From the NCBI GenBank assembly GCA_965207805.1, contig OZ242312.1, forward strand, positions 3,038,001-3,102,000: DNA of 64,000 bases, given 5' to 3'. The position numbers and the translations under genes were made by a program. The notes beneath the pieces are model-generated. The model saw nothing but the letters and a program-made list of their open reading frames with translations. It did no database searches and was not told the origin of the DNA. This document shows positions 1 through 8,455 of this stretch, piece by piece; the stretch's first letter is position 1, and every line of letters begins with the position of its first letter. Origin of the DNA: Palauibacter sp965207805. GTDB lineage: Bacteria > Gemmatimonadota > Gemmatimonadetes > Palauibacterales > Palauibacteraceae.

Positions 1-2066
1 GTCACGGTCACCGACTCGCCGAAGGTCGCCGTGACCTGGATGGTGTCGCCGTTGTGGTAGGTGTTGTCGTCGCCCGCGGAGTTGAGCGCGAGGCCGACGC
101 TGGCGCCGACCCTGACCGTCATGGTGTTCGTGTTGACGGGGTCGGATTCGTCGTATGCGTCAACCACCCAGAAGTTGAAGCTGGCCGTGCCCTCGAACGT
201 CGCCACCGGCTCGAACTTCAGCTTCGAGCTCGAGATGTCGGACCGCGAGATCAAGTGGTTCGCCACGACGGCCGTGTCGCTCAGTGTGAGCCTGCCCGCC
301 GTGCCCGCCGGCGGGCCTTCGATCCCTATCTCCTTGAGGAGATCGTTGTGGGCGTCCGAGAACTTGAAGTCCGCGAGCTTGAACGTGTAGTCCGCGCCGG
401 TCGCGGTCTGCACCGCGGAGGCCTGCGCGAGCGGCACAGAGCTGGCGCCGCGCACCAGCGCCGGCGGGCCCGACCGCGTGCCCACACGCACGCCCAGGTC
501 CGCGCTCGCGCCCAGGTTCGCCGTGTTGCCGCCGCTTTCCGCGCTGTTCTTGACGGTGGCGCCGTTCGACAGGCGGATCACATTGCCCGAGGCGTCGCGC
601 TTGACGGCAATGCCGTCCGTGTCCGCGTGCGTGGCCAGCACCGTATGGGTGCCGAACACCACTTCGCCGACTGCGGTGCGGAGGTAGTTCAGCGTGAAAT
701 CCGCACTGCCGACGGTCACCACGATCTGCACGTTGGCGTTCGACCCCTTGGTGTCGACCGCCATGCCTCCGAGGCCCGAGTTGTTGAAGTCCACGAACAC
801 CGTGATCTCGTTGTTGCCGCTGGCCGCGGTGAAGGTCTCGGCCGTGCCGTTCAGGTCCGCGTCCACCGTCGGGCTGTTCGAAACAGCCACGTCGACGGAC
901 GGCCTCAGCGCGCTCACGAGCTTCCCCGAACTCGCGCCGGTGTGGGTCAGGGTCGCGTCCGCCGTGCCGGTGCGGATGGCGGCGCCGGCGGGCAGCGTCA
1001 GCTTGTTCGCCCCGACGTTTAGCAGAGTGCCGCCGCCGCTGTCCCCCTCCACCAGCGTGTACTTGAACACCAGCGCCTTGTCGCCGCTGCCCGTGTCGTA
1101 GCGCGCGTACCGGATCTCGTCGTTGGGGCCTAACGGCGGATTCAGCTCGATGCGGGGCGTGCCCGTCACCGTCACCGGCCGGTCGAAGGTCACCGTGACC
1201 TCGACGTCGCTCCCGATCGTCCCGTAGTCGCCGGTCGGCTGGTTGGTGAACGCCACCTTCGAGATCGTCGCGGCGCCGCCGTCGACCTTGTGGCTCGTGC
1301 TGGCCGACACGGCGCCGTGGTCGAGGGCCGCCGCGGTGCCGCCCGCGGTGAGGTTGATCGTGCCGCTGTTGAGCTCCAGCGCGTTGGCGGCCACCGTGAT
1401 GCCGTCGGAGTCCACGTCGGCCGTCTGCACGGTGTAGCTGAACACGAGCGCCGTGCCGCCGCTGCCGCTCGCGTAGGTCGCGTGCCTTTCCGTCGTGCCG
1501 ATGGTGAACGGAATCCGGGGCGTGCCGCCGGTCGTGCCCACCGTCACGTTCTCGGCGAACGTCGCCGTGATCTCGATCGCGTCGCCGTTGTGGTACGTGT
1601 TGTCGTCCCCGGCGGAGTTCAGCGCGAGCGAGACGGAGGCGCGGGTGCCCGCGGTGCGGATGTAGACCCACGGCTGGGCGTTTCCGTAGCTGTTCCATCG
1701 AAGCCAGTAGTCGGTGCCCACCGTCAGGGCCGGCGCGGCGTCTCCCTGGCCGAACTTCGTATATGTATGAGTGCCGCCGGCGGGATTATTTGCGCCGCCG
1801 CTGCTGCCGTAAACGTAGGCCGTCGTGCCCGCGGCGTCGCAGATCTGGACTCCGCCGGCAAAACCGTCAGTAGCACCGCCAAAGGTGGCCGTGATGCTCG
1901 TCTCGGTCGAACTCACAGCGGTGATGAGTTGGCTCGATAGCGTACTCGTGCCGCACCCCGCCGGTGCGGACGGATCCTGCGCGAGCGCCGGGGCGGCGGC
2001 GAACAGGGCAAGCGCCGCCGCCGACGCCAAGGCAGCCAGGGCCGGGAACGGCCGAAGCAGGCTCAC
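1..2066 (-). CDS. Secreted repeat-domain surface protein (3' end outside window)
   Basis: The frame is open from a GTG at 2066 through position 1, so the C-terminus is missing. The N-terminus is a clear Sec signal peptide with an Ala/Leu-rich core ending in APALAQ. Two related blocks follow, each beginning with a segment like LALNSAGDDNTYHNGDAI and continuing as beta-rich adhesin-type sequence; the second copy starts near 1-115 and the first near 1545-1650, and they are also similar at the DNA level. Between them are further Ig-like segments without Cys. The family resembles large bacterial surface proteins with repeated SwmB/cadherin-like domains; the ligand is unknown. The GTG overlaps the TGA of the upstream gene (GTGA), so the two are probably translationally coupled. 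The large open frame at 160-1698 on the same strand is Arg-rich noise in another frame. Confidence 0.82.
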   Translation of the reverse strand, partial: MSLLRPFPALAALASAAALALFAAAPALAQDPSAPAGCGTSTLSSQLITAVSSTETSITATFGGATDGFAGGVQICDAAGTTAYVYGSSGGANNPAGGTHTYTKFGQGDAAPALTVGTDYWLRWNSYGNAQPWVYIRTAGTRASVSLALNSAGDDNTYHNGDAIEITATFAENVTVGTTGGTPRIPFTIGTTERHATYASGSGGTALVFSYTVQTADVDSDGITVAANALELNSGTINLTAGGTAAALDHGAVSASTSHKVDGGAATISKVAFTNQPTGDYGTIGSDVEVTVTFDRPVTVTGTPRIELNPPLGPNDEIRYARYDTGSGDKALVFKYTLVEGDSGGGTLLNVGANKLTLPAGAAIRTGTADATLTHTGASSGKLVSALRPSVDVAVSNSPTVDADLNGTAETFTAASGNNEITVFVDFNNSGLGGMAVDTKGSNANVQIVVTVGSADFTLNYLRTAVGEVVFGTHTVLATHADTDGIAVKRDASGNVIRLSNGATVKNSAESGGNTANLGASADLGVRVGTRSGPPALVRGASSVPLAQASAVQTATGADYTFKLADFKFSDAHNDLLKEIGIEGPPAGTAGRLTLSDTAVVANHLISRSDISSSKLKFEPVATFEGTASFNFWVVDAYDESDPVNTNTMTVRVGASVGLALNSAGDDNTYHNGDTIQVTATFGESVTV

Positions 2067-3757
2067 GGCGTGCGGACCGCGCCGAAGCCGGCGACGAGCA
2101 CCGCCTGTTCCGGCCACGCGGTGCGCGGGTCGGCGCCGTCCGGGAGCGGCGTCCACAGGCGGAGCCGCCCGGCGATCTCGCTTCCGTCCGGGCCGTGGGC
2201 CGCGGCGCGCCAGTCGCCCCGGAAGGCGCCCGAGACGGGGAGGGTTCCGGGCGTTTGCTCGGGACTCGGTTGGTCGATGCCGAGGGCGCCCGACCAGGCG
2301 CCGTCCTTCGCCGCGCCGGCTTCCAGCGTGAGCGCGCGCCACGGCAGGGCCGGGGCCGCCTCGGGTTGCAGGCTCTTGGGGTCGAGGGGGGCAAGCACGA
2401 CGTTCTCGATCCGTCCGGCCAGCCGCGTCCCGCCGTCCGCGCGCTCGAGGGTGAGCGTCGCGTCGCCCGCGACCGCGAACCGGCTGCTGTCGGCGAACAG
2501 GTGACCGCTGAGGCGGCCGCGCCACGTCGCGCCGGCCTCCGGCGTCTCCGACGTCTCCGGGGTGGCCGCGCCGAACGAGAGCCCGCCCTTGGTGGCCACG
2601 ATGCGCTCCGGGTACATCCCGACCGGCGCCACCGCCCACCAGCCGTAGCCGGAGTGCGCGAGGCGCCGCCCGCCGCCCGCCGCGTCGGAGAGGGCGAGCG
2701 CCACGTCGTGGGTGCCGTCGGGCCAGTGGAGCGGGGGGCAGTCCGAGCGGTTCCACAGCTCGGGCCACGCCGCCGTCGTGGCCGCGTCGGCCCAGCCGCG
2801 CACGGCGTGACCGGGTTCGTAGAGGTAGTCGGCGCCGAACGGATAGCTGGTGTGGAGCCGCAGTTCCCAGCCGCCGCCGGGGGCGGGGCGGAGGAGCGCC
2901 TTGGTGGCGGCTCCGGCGCGCTCGAGCACGGCGTCGAAGCGGGCGTCGGCGAGGGTGCGCTGCAGCGCCTCGTCGGGGACGGCTTCCCCGGCCAGCACGC
3001 GGCGGAACGGCTCGGGGTCGAGATCGGTGGCCGCCATGAGGTCCGTCATGGGCGGCATGTCCGGCCAGTCGGGCGGCGCTTGCGGGTCGCCCCCGGGCGT
3101 CCAGCCGCGGCCGGGGTAGTGGGTGAGGTGGGCGGCCGAGACGATGTCGTCCAGCCGCCAGGGGCGTGGGGGGGCCGGGGCCTTGCCGGGGACGTCGGCG
3201 GGGCCGCAGCCCTCGACGAGCGGTCCCGCGCCGGTGACCGCGCGTCCGGGGCCGGCCGCACCCGCCAGCGCCTCGGTGACGGTGACCCGCGTGCGCAGGG
3301 CCCGCTGGGGCCACGGGATGGCGGGGCCGCCCGGCCGCTCGACGGCAACGAGTTCGAAGTCGTAGTCGCCGTACTCCGGCAGGTTGGCGACGGTCGCCGC
3401 GCGGGCGTGCGCCGGGCCGCGCTCGGGCCAGCACGGGACCGCGCCCGAGACGCCCGTCCTCAGGTGCGCCGGGCTGCGGAAGACGCAGGTGAAGCCCGCG
3501 ACGCGGTGGGCGCGCTCCTCGTCCACCGTCCAGGCGAGCGTGACGCCGCCGGGGCCGGCTTCGGCGCTCAGGCCGGTGAGGAGGCGGGGGGCGGCTTCCT
3601 GCGCCGCCGCCGGGGTCGGCGTCGTGGTGGCCGCGCCGGCCGCGAGCGCGAGGGCGGTGGCGAGCGAGGCACTGATCACGAGCGCGCGCGCCCGCACGAG
3701 TTCCCCGCCCCGCCCGCCGCGCCGCCGGGCACAGAAGTCAGGCTCGACGGCGAGCAT
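2063..3757 (-). CDS. Exported FnIII-like / TbpB-like barrel-domain protein
   Basis: The protein has a hydrophobic signal segment (ALVISASLATALALAAG, then an Ala/Pro linker ending AAAQ). A roughly 100-residue fibronectin-III-like domain follows, then a long unassigned middle. The C-terminal region of Gly-rich beta strands (SGHLFADS..GDATLTLE..GRIENVV..SGAFRGDWRA..VLVAGFGA) resembles the barrel domain of transferrin-binding-protein-like lipoproteins, but no lipobox is visible. I placed the start at the ATG at 3757; a GTG at 3697, directly before the signal peptide, is an equal alternative. The frame stays open to 3919, but that extension would translate a 16-base homopolymer as a proline run and is probably not coding. 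The TGA overlaps the GTG of the next gene. Function and ligand are unknown. Confidence 0.7.
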   Translation of the reverse strand: MLAVEPDFCARRRGGRGGELVRARALVISASLATALALAAGAATTTPTPAAAQEAAPRLLTGLSAEAGPGGVTLAWTVDEERAHRVAGFTCVFRSPAHLRTGVSGAVPCWPERGPAHARAATVANLPEYGDYDFELVAVERPGGPAIPWPQRALRTRVTVTEALAGAAGPGRAVTGAGPLVEGCGPADVPGKAPAPPRPWRLDDIVSAAHLTHYPGRGWTPGGDPQAPPDWPDMPPMTDLMAATDLDPEPFRRVLAGEAVPDEALQRTLADARFDAVLERAGAATKALLRPAPGGGWELRLHTSYPFGADYLYEPGHAVRGWADAATTAAWPELWNRSDCPPLHWPDGTHDVALALSDAAGGGRRLAHSGYGWWAVAPVGMYPERIVATKGGLSFGAATPETSETPEAGATWRGRLSGHLFADSSRFAVAGDATLTLERADGGTRLAGRIENVVLAPLDPKSLQPEAAPALPWRALTLEAGAAKDGAWSGALGIDQPSPEQTPGTLPVSGAFRGDWRAAAHGPDGSEIAGRLRLWTPLPDGADPRTAWPEQAVLVAGFGAVRTP

Positions 3758-3786
3758 CGCTAGCTGCCGCCTGGCTGCGGCCTGCC

Positions 3787-3817
3787 GCCCAAAATTGGGG
3801 GGGGGGGGGGGGTAGCC
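3787..3817. promoter_or_regulatory. CCCAAAATTG16 palindrome with long G tract
   Basis: The element reads CCCAAAATT followed by sixteen G residues (3797-3812) and TAGCC. It is a member of the intergenic palindrome family described under 19479-19593 and lies about 30 bp upstream of the ATG of the exported protein ending at 2063. The homopolymer could vary in length by slippage or could be a sequencing or assembly artefact. Confidence 0.5.
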
Positions 3818-3919
3818 TAGGCGGAGCCCAACGGACGCGCCACGCGCCCGCCTACGGCCGCAAAACTGTGTGCCTTCAGATGATCCCGCATCGACCATAT
3901 CGAAACGGACCCGTTCCAT

Positions 3920-4459
3920 TCAGAAAGGACCGGACAACATCGGAAAGCACTACTAAATAAGCGTTTACCCCCCCCAAACAACCACCCAAATGGGGGGGTC
4001 GGGCGAAACGAGAGGGGTGCCGAGAACCCCGAGAAAGCCCGCTGCGGGCGTGCGGAAGCGTCGTCGCCGCAGGAGGGATGTGGGGCGCCAAGAGCGCCCG
4101 CCGAACCCCAATTCAGGGGAGGTCCGCGGGGTCGTCCGCTACTGCACAGGGCCTTCGGGCGAGCGAGACGCTGATGATGCGCCGTTGAGACCGCAGCGGA
4201 CCTTGGTGTTACAGCCGGTCAGGCCCCGAGGACATCGTGCCCCGTGCCGAGGCCGAGCGCCTTTGCAACCAGCATGTCAGGGTGACGGGCGGGTCCGGAT
4301 GACCCGGAGAGCGGCGCCAAAGAGCACGCTTGAACCGCCGGGAGGCATGGCCACCCGGAGGGCGGCGCACCGCCTTCGAGGTGCGTTGCACCCCTCGTCG
4401 CGGATGGCTAGCCTTTAGGCTACTGCGACCCCCACGGACCACCCATAACCCGGGCCACG
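3920..4459. other. Intergenic region with two palindrome-family motifs and a repeat copy
   Basis: I see no credible gene here. It holds an eight-C run (3968-3975), a CCCAAATGGGGGGG motif (3984-3997), a CCCCAATTCAGGGG motif (4106-4119) and the first copy of the dispersed repeat (4128-4237). Short open frames in the region have arginine-rich composition and no ribosome-binding sites. Confidence 0.6.
4103..4237 (+). repeat. Dispersed intergenic repeat, copy 1
   Basis: The conserved core contains GACGCTGATGATGCG, GTTGAGACCGC and GGACCTTGGTG in that order. Related copies lie at 28075-28312, 30180-30330 and, shortened, 36010-36076. This copy shares the segment TACTGCACAG..CCTTCGGGCG with the copy at 36010. 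It sits upstream of the Septu-like operon. Confidence 0.7.
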
Positions 4460-5758
4460 ATGTTCTACATTTCAGAGCTCAAACTCACGAACATCCGGTG
4501 CTTCTCCGGTGAGGAGATTATCCGGTTCTCTCCGCCCGGAGACGCGAGTCCGAGCTGGACGCTGATCGTTGGTGAGAACGGCACGGGGAAGACCACGATC
4601 CTGCGGTGTATCGCCCTCTGCCTCTGCGACGAGACGCGTGCGTCCGGCCTCTTCACCGAGCTGGAAGGAGACATGATCCGCCACGGTCGCAAGGAAGCGA
4701 AGGGGGAAGCGAAGATCGAACTCACGCTCACGTCTCGGACCGACCCGGCGAAGAAGCTCACGATCACGACAACGTTCCACAAGAATGGGGACGAGGGTGA
4801 AGACCTGAAGCAAGATCGGCGCGGGTCAGATTTGAAGGACCTGCTTGTGTGCGGCTATGGTGCCAAGCGTGGCACCTTCGGCACCGCCGAGGTCGAACGG
4901 TATCGCATCATGGACTCAGTGTACTCGCTCTTCAACTACGACGCGCCACTTCAGAGTGCCGAGCTTGTCCTGCTTCGCATTGCGCAGCACAAGGACATCC
5001 CGCTCGACGAGCTACTACGAAACGTTGATGACGTGCTCGGCCTTGAACCCGGTTCGATTACCTGGGATCCCCGTGGGCTACGCATTAGCGGCTCCTGGGG
5101 CAGTCCCGTAGGCACCGGTGCCGTCGGAGATGGTTACGCTGCTACATTGACCTGGATTTGTGATCTGCTCGGCTGGTCCTACTTCGCCTCACCTTCGACC
5201 GAGTCACGTGGGCTTGAGCGGATCGAGGGCATCGTGCTGCTCGACGAGATCGAGCAACACCTGCACCCCTCCTGGCAGCTTGCGTTCGTCCAGCGGCTCG
5301 CCAAAGCGTTTCCCGCCGTGCAGTTCATCGCCACGACCCACTCTCCTCTCGTCGCGATTGGATCGGCCGAGATCCCACCGGAGTCCGGTCAACTTGTGCT
5401 GCTCAACTACGTCGATTCCCTGGATGGCGTCGACGTGGTCACTGATCTTTCGGCCTCTGCCGCGCGCGGTGCGGATCAAGTTTTGACGTCACCCCTCTTC
5501 GGCCTCGAGCGCACGACCAGCGACCGTGTAGAGCGTACCATCGAACGGTACGCCGACCTCCAGGCGAAGGCCCTCAACGACGAACCGCTTACAGACGAAG
5601 ACCACGTGGAATTGAACGATCTCCGTGATTCCCTCGCCGAGACGTTCAGTCCGAGCGCGACGGCGCTGGCGGAACTCCTGACGCGATTGCGTTCGAGTTC
5701 TGAGTCCGGTGCTGGTGAGCGTGCCGGCCTTCGCGAAATCCTCGACGGACTCGAGTAG
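4460..5758 (+). CDS. ptuA: PtuA-like AAA ATPase of a Septu defence system
   Basis: This is a 432-residue ABC/SMC-like ATPase. The N-terminus MFYISELKLTNIRCF is the usual opening of the RecF/OLD-type AAA group. Walker A is GENGTGKT at residues 38-45. Near residue 260 is the Walker B with signature IVLLDEIEQHLHPSWQ, followed by the switch motif ATTHSP. No TOPRIM nuclease domain follows, which separates it from OLD proteins. It is immediately followed, with overlap or a few bases' gap, by an HNH gene of the PtuB type. In known Septu systems PtuA assembles as an ATPase scaffold that activates the PtuB nuclease against phage; that role is inferred here. The start lies after an intergenic region with no convincing Shine-Dalgarno sequence. 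Confidence 0.9.
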   Translation: MFYISELKLTNIRCFSGEEIIRFSPPGDASPSWTLIVGENGTGKTTILRCIALCLCDETRASGLFTELEGDMIRHGRKEAKGEAKIELTLTSRTDPAKKLTITTTFHKNGDEGEDLKQDRRGSDLKDLLVCGYGAKRGTFGTAEVERYRIMDSVYSLFNYDAPLQSAELVLLRIAQHKDIPLDELLRNVDDVLGLEPGSITWDPRGLRISGSWGSPVGTGAVGDGYAATLTWICDLLGWSYFASPSTESRGLERIEGIVLLDEIEQHLHPSWQLAFVQRLAKAFPAVQFIATTHSPLVAIGSAEIPPESGQLVLLNYVDSLDGVDVVTDLSASAARGADQVLTSPLFGLERTTSDRVERTIERYADLQAKALNDEPLTDEDHVELNDLRDSLAETFSPSATALAELLTRLRSSSESGAGERAGLREILDGLE

Positions 5759-5762
5759 GTTT

Positions 5763-6527
5763 TTGATTAGGGTTTCCTTCTCGCCGCCCGTAAGCGCGGA
5801 GTGGGACACGTGGCGACAAAAGTGCCACACGGCCCGTGACGAATTGATTGCGAACGTCGCCGAAGGCGAATCGCCGAGCATCAACGATGCCCTGTACAAA
5901 GACAACGCTTTACGGGATATCTACAGGTGTTCTCGCGGGCCCTTCTTCGGCAAGTGTACCTACTGTGAAACTCCCGTGCTCGTCGGCCAGTACGGTGACA
6001 TCGAACACTGGCGACCCAAGGGAGCCGTCTCCGACATGAACGGAAATCCCGTCGATCATCCCGGTTACTATTGGTTGGCATACGATTGGAGAAACCTCCT
6101 GTTGTCGTGTATCACCTGCAATCGAAAGTGGAAGAAGACACGCTTCCCGGTGAATGGCTCCCATGCCTCGGAACCGGGGGGCGAACACGCCGAGAACCCG
6201 CTCCTGGTCAACCCGCTGTGGGACGATCCGGAGCAACACCTCTACGTCGACAAGTCCGGAGTCATGATTGCACGAACCGACCGTGGTCGGGCGTGTATCG
6301 AGGTCTGCGGTTTGAATCGGCCCGAACTCGTGAGAGCGAGAGAACGCGAGGCGCGACTGATCGGCGCGCTGGTTGAACTTCTGTGGGCCAAGGGCATCGC
6401 GAGCGGTGACGAAGATCTCCTACAAGTACAAGTGATAACGGATATCAAGTCCGGGAAGGCTCCCTACGCGGCAACCGGACGTGCGGAACTCCGACGATTC
6501 AGAGATAAGCTCGATGCAGATGCGTGA
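5763..6527 (+). CDS. ptuB: PtuB-like HNH endonuclease
   Basis: The protein carries the HNH features of PtuB: a zinc knuckle CTYCE, the catalytic stretch GDIEHWRPKG, the segment YYWLAYDWRNLLLSC and a second CXXC in CITCNRKWKK, then NPLLVNPL. The nuclease would be the effector of the Septu pair. I chose TTG at 5763, four bases after the ATPase stop and behind GAGTAGG, because the protein then begins at the usual position (IRVSFSPP). An ATG at 5709 in the same frame would overlap the ATPase by 50 bases and add 18 residues. The 3' end overlaps the next gene by 14 bases. Confidence 0.88.
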   Translation: MIRVSFSPPVSAEWDTWRQKCHTARDELIANVAEGESPSINDALYKDNALRDIYRCSRGPFFGKCTYCETPVLVGQYGDIEHWRPKGAVSDMNGNPVDHPGYYWLAYDWRNLLLSCITCNRKWKKTRFPVNGSHASEPGGEHAENPLLVNPLWDDPEQHLYVDKSGVMIARTDRGRACIEVCGLNRPELVRAREREARLIGALVELLWAKGIASGDEDLLQVQVITDIKSGKAPYAATGRAELRRFRDKLDADA

Positions 6528-6912
6528 GACGACGCCCTCGCCGGCCCCCTACGGGCAGGAGCTCGTGCTCGATTTACATGGGTGCGACGTACGCCGGTTC
6601 ACGCGTGAACATATCGCAGAGTTCCTTGCCGAGCTGTGCGACCTGATTGGAATGGAACGGTGCGATCTCCATTTCTGGGACGATCTCGGAGTTCCCGAGG
6701 ACGAGCAGCAGACCGACCCAAGAACGAAGGGCACGAGCGCCGTGCAGTTTATTCTCACCAGCACGATCGTGATCCACACGCTGACCGACCTCGAGGTTGC
6801 CTACGTGAACGTGTTCTCATGCGAGCCCTTTGATGCGGACGCGGCGGGGGAGTTCACGGCCAAGTCGTTTCGGTCAGCTTCGTGGACGGCTCGCGTCCTG
6901 CAGCGGAGCTGA
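6514..6912 (+). CDS. S-adenosylmethionine decarboxylase-like (SpeD-fold) protein
   Basis: This 132-residue protein matches the small prokaryotic AdoMet decarboxylase fold: LVLDLHGCD near the N-terminus and the core VQFILTSTIVIHT..VYVNVFSC-like segment (here AYVNVFSC). Ser83, His88 and Cys103 have the same spacing (5 and 15) as the pyruvoyl-forming Ser63, His68 and Cys83 of Thermotoga SpeD. The Glu and His that normally flank the cleaved serine (ESH) are both Thr here (TST), so autoprocessing is not assured. The start (ATG 6514, or 6520) overlaps the HNH gene, and the stop overlaps the DUF3326 reading frame (TGATG). Decarboxylation of S-adenosylmethionine, or some other pyruvoyl or nucleotide chemistry, is inference; no polyamine genes are nearby. 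Confidence 0.75.
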   Translation: MQMRETTPSPAPYGQELVLDLHGCDVRRFTREHIAEFLAELCDLIGMERCDLHFWDDLGVPEDEQQTDPRTKGTSAVQFILTSTIVIHTLTDLEVAYVNVFSCEPFDADAAGEFTAKSFRSASWTARVLQRS

Positions 6913-6923
6913 TGGAGGGAGCC

Positions 6924-8342
6924 ATGAACGGACCACGACACTCGATGGTGCTACAGGAAGAGGACTTCGAGGTCAATGCCACCCGGGAGGGATTGCTGGG
7001 CCAGGTGGCTGCGGCATGTGAGCGATCGCTGGACCCGGGCGTTGTGCCCGTGCGGTTTGTGGTGTCCTCGTCTGGACCGGCGTCGCTCCGGTGCGAAGTG
7101 GGTGTCTTGCGAGGCCTCGAAGGTTCTGCGCGTCCGAAGTTGCCTTCAATATTCGAGCTCCGAGTTCGGCGGTCGGTCAACGCCGACACGTTCAACGCGG
7201 TTCTCCTGGTGCCGACGGGGATCGGGGCGGAGATCGGCGGACACGCGGGGGATGCGGGTCCGGTAGCGCAGCTGCTGGGAGAAGTGTGCGATACGATCGT
7301 GCTGCACCCGAACGTCGTGAACGCCTCCGATGTGAACGAAATGCCGAGCAACGCCCTGTACGTTGAAGGTAGTGTCGTCACGCGATTGCTCATGGGGACG
7401 GTAGCTCTTCAGCCCGTGCGGTCGAACCGGGTGTTGGTGGTCATGGATGCCCACGACGATGAGTTCTTTGTTCACGCGGGCGTCAACACAGTGAGCGCCG
7501 CGAGGGCTGCGTACGGCCTGCGATGCCCAGAGGTCGTGCTCCTGGACCCCGGCGTGAAGATGCGGGCGGAGTCGGCGCCGTCGGGACGCGCGATAGGCAG
7601 GATCGAGGGTCTCGAGGCGTTGTGCGAACTCTTGACCGACCGGCAGGATCAGTACGATGCCGTAGCGCTGTCGTCAGTGATCGACGTGCGGCCGGAGCTT
7701 CATCATGCGTACTTCCATGCGGGAGGGAAGATCGTGAACCCGTGGGGCGGTGTGGAGGCAATGCTCACTCATGCTGTCTCAAGCATGTACGACATTCCGA
7801 CGGCGCATTCCCCCATGCTTGAGTCGCGCGAGATTTCGGACATGGATCCCGGCATCGTGGATTCCCGCATGGCCGCCGAGGCGTTCTCGACAACGTTCTT
7901 TCAGTGCACCCTGAAAGGACTGCAACGGAGCCCGCGAATACTCGCGACCGAGGATGCGGGCCGTGATTGCTTTCAAGCAGAAGACGTATCGTGCCTGGTC
8001 CTGCCGTCTGGTTGCCTCGGGTTGCCGACGCTCGCCGCCCTCGAGCAGGGGATTCCCGTGATCGCGGTCCGTGAGAACGCCAACCTGATGAACAACGATT
8101 TGTCCGGACTCCCTTGGAAGGAAGGCCAGTTTCGGGAGGTCGAGAACTACTGGGAGGCGGCAGGCGTTGTGGCGGCGATGCGGGCGGGCATTGAACCGAC
8201 TTCCGTTCGACGCCCGCTGGCGGACACGGTCGTAACGCGATTCCAAGCTGGCGGCGTACTGCGGCTGGCGCCGAGGCTACCAGGCGGGTCGAAAGAACAG
8301 AACGGCAAGGATACAGGAGCTTCTCGGAAAGCCACATCCTAG
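6924..8342 (+). CDS. DUF3326 family protein
   Basis: This 472-residue protein shows the hallmark stretches of the DUF3326 family: VLLVPTGIGAEIGGHAGDA, HPNVVNASDVNEMP, LYVEGSVVTRLLMGT, VNPWGGVEAMLTH, VDSRMAAEAFSTTF and GLPTLAALEQGIPVIAVREN. The biochemical role of the family is not established; the last block looks like a nucleotide-sugar or NAD-type binding turn. ATG 6924 is preceded by GGAGGGA; an ATG at 6912 overlaps the upstream TGA, and one at 6882 is less likely. It is the last gene of the overlapping ptuAB/SpeD-like run, which suggests shared transcription and possibly shared function. Confidence 0.82.
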   Translation: MNGPRHSMVLQEEDFEVNATREGLLGQVAAACERSLDPGVVPVRFVVSSSGPASLRCEVGVLRGLEGSARPKLPSIFELRVRRSVNADTFNAVLLVPTGIGAEIGGHAGDAGPVAQLLGEVCDTIVLHPNVVNASDVNEMPSNALYVEGSVVTRLLMGTVALQPVRSNRVLVVMDAHDDEFFVHAGVNTVSAARAAYGLRCPEVVLLDPGVKMRAESAPSGRAIGRIEGLEALCELLTDRQDQYDAVALSSVIDVRPELHHAYFHAGGKIVNPWGGVEAMLTHAVSSMYDIPTAHSPMLESREISDMDPGIVDSRMAAEAFSTTFFQCTLKGLQRSPRILATEDAGRDCFQAEDVSCLVLPSGCLGLPTLAALEQGIPVIAVRENANLMNNDLSGLPWKEGQFREVENYWEAAGVVAAMRAGIEPTSVRRPLADTVVTRFQAGGVLRLAPRLPGGSKEQNGKDTGASRKATS

Positions 8343-8348
8343 GCTTCG

Positions 8349-8364
8349 GCCTGCAGCCGCAGGC
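8349..8364 (+). terminator. Weak hairpin after the defence operon
   Basis: GCCTGC, a four-base loop and GCAGGC lie just after the DUF3326 stop. No T-tract follows, so it is only a possible Rho-dependent or processing hairpin. Confidence 0.25.
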
Positions 8365-8455
8365 GCGGAGAGGAACTCCGGATCGCTCCACGTTGGATGA
8401 TCCTGCCCGCGGAAACCGGCTCGGCGTCGATTCGCTGGCATCCGGGTTAGAACAA

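Noticed and set aside
160..1698. 512-codon minus-strand open frame
   Set aside because: Arg/Gly/His-rich composition and no domain; the overlapping frame encodes a signal peptide and clear Ig-like repeats.
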